A stretch of 15,940 bases of DNA, taken from Verrucomicrobiota bacterium. Its GTDB lineage: Bacteria; Verrucomicrobiota; Verrucomicrobiia; Limisphaerales; JAEYXS01. The notes under the pieces were generated by a model. The model was not told the DNA's origin, made no database searches, and saw only the letters and a program-made list of their open reading frames with translations. Location: positions 1-15,940 of the forward strand of contig JAJNBN010000051.1 of NCBI GenBank assembly GCA_021156225.1, in the 5' to 3' direction. Each line of letters opens with the position of its first letter. Within the stretch, counting starts at the first letter, position 1. The position numbers were made by a program, and so were the translations under genes. This document shows positions 15,627 to 15,940 of this stretch, piece after piece.

Positions 15627-15654
15627 ATCATACCAGCGCGACAGCCCGCGTCAA
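15627..15654 (-). promoter_or_regulatory. Sigma-70-type promoter
   Basis: On the minus strand TTGACG (15649-15654), 16-nt spacer, TATGAT (15627-15632): 5 of 6 matches in each box. Transcription would start about 15620 and meet the terminator some 90 nt later. Confidence 0.65.
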
Positions 15655-15856
15655 CCAATGGTGTCCGCACGACATCAGCCGTGACTTTCTGGCCTGATTT
15701 TCCCCTCGGCGCCAACGGCGCGACCATACCAGCCGTCGCCCCTTTCAGGCCTATGATTCCACCCATCTACGAACGGACTGTGCGATTGCAGAACCCGGCA
15801 TCTTCCCTGCCATTGACGTGCTTCCTTCTGCCCCGCAGAGTTCCGCCGCTTTATCT

Positions 15857-15940
15857 ATGCCGCACATTCACGAGAAAATAGATTTCACCGTCGCCATCTT
15901 TGTGGTGCATGAGCAAAAGATCCTGCTCATCCACCACCGC
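15857..15940 (+). CDS. Probable Nudix hydrolase, 5' end (partial)
   Basis: ATG 15857 opens a frame of 28 codons to the window edge: MPHIHEKIDFTVAIFVVHEQ, then KILLIHHR. The pattern of an aromatic residue, alternating hydrophobic strand VAIFVV, and KILLIHH is the usual first strand pair of Nudix hydrolases, which cleave nucleoside diphosphates linked to another group. The Nudix box (GX5EX7REUXEEXGU) would lie beyond the window, so the call is tentative. No clear Shine-Dalgarno is visible. Frames overlapping its upstream region look like chance. Confidence 0.6.
   Translation, partial: MPHIHEKIDFTVAIFVVHEQKILLIHHR

Noticed and set aside
15521..15766. 81-codon minus-strand open frame over the candidate sRNA
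   Set aside because: Its last codons are the terminator stem and U-run, and it contains the promoter; not a protein gene.

Overview
The window reads as a piece of a heterotrophic bacterial chromosome, most likely Verrucomicrobiota, with Planctomycetota or a related lineage as the alternative. The reasons are exported formylglycine sulfatases, a secreted PQQ-like beta-propeller protein, a FecI-like ECF sigma factor, Lys-rich protein tails, and many short palindromic or dispersed repeats between genes. No rRNA, tRNA, CRISPR array or complete insertion sequence was seen.

Layout. Positions 1-625 (minus strand): the start of a gene that runs off the left edge, overlapped by an ECF sigma factor gene with an ECF-type promoter of its own. 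Positions 893-1435 (plus): a lone SUKH/SMI1-KNR4-like gene. It is followed by about 1 kb of non-coding or decayed DNA, with an open frame carrying a helix-turn-helix-like peptide and a cluster of perfect hairpins. Positions 2099-7333 (plus): an ECF-type promoter (TGAAAC-N16-CGTCTA), then a probable operon of an intact sulfatase, a second sulfatase broken by an internal deletion and frameshift, a secreted PQQ-like beta-propeller protein and a small VOC/glyoxalase-fold protein. A bidirectional terminator separates these from a very long single-chain pyruvate:ferredoxin oxidoreductase on the minus strand (7391-12142). Positions 12569-13253 (plus): a 78-aa zinc-ribbon protein, a small membrane protein and a probable gene remnant. 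Positions 13527-15413 (minus): a secreted CocE/NonD (S15) alpha/beta hydrolase. Upstream of it is a compact unit of sigma-70 promoter, hairpin and terminator, about 95 nt long, which is either a small RNA or an attenuated leader. The right edge carries the first 28 codons of a probable Nudix hydrolase.

How it fits together. The sulfatase cluster, with an exported propeller protein and possible ECF control, suggests periplasmic or surface processing of sulfated polymers. The PFOR is central carbon metabolism, pyruvate to acetyl-CoA with ferredoxin reduction. Links between these blocks and the hydrolase are not shown by the sequence. The most unusual items are the candidate small RNA, the broken sulfatase, a repeat found upstream of both the sulfatase and the PFOR, a signal peptide coded inside an inverted repeat, and the two long insertions in the PFOR.
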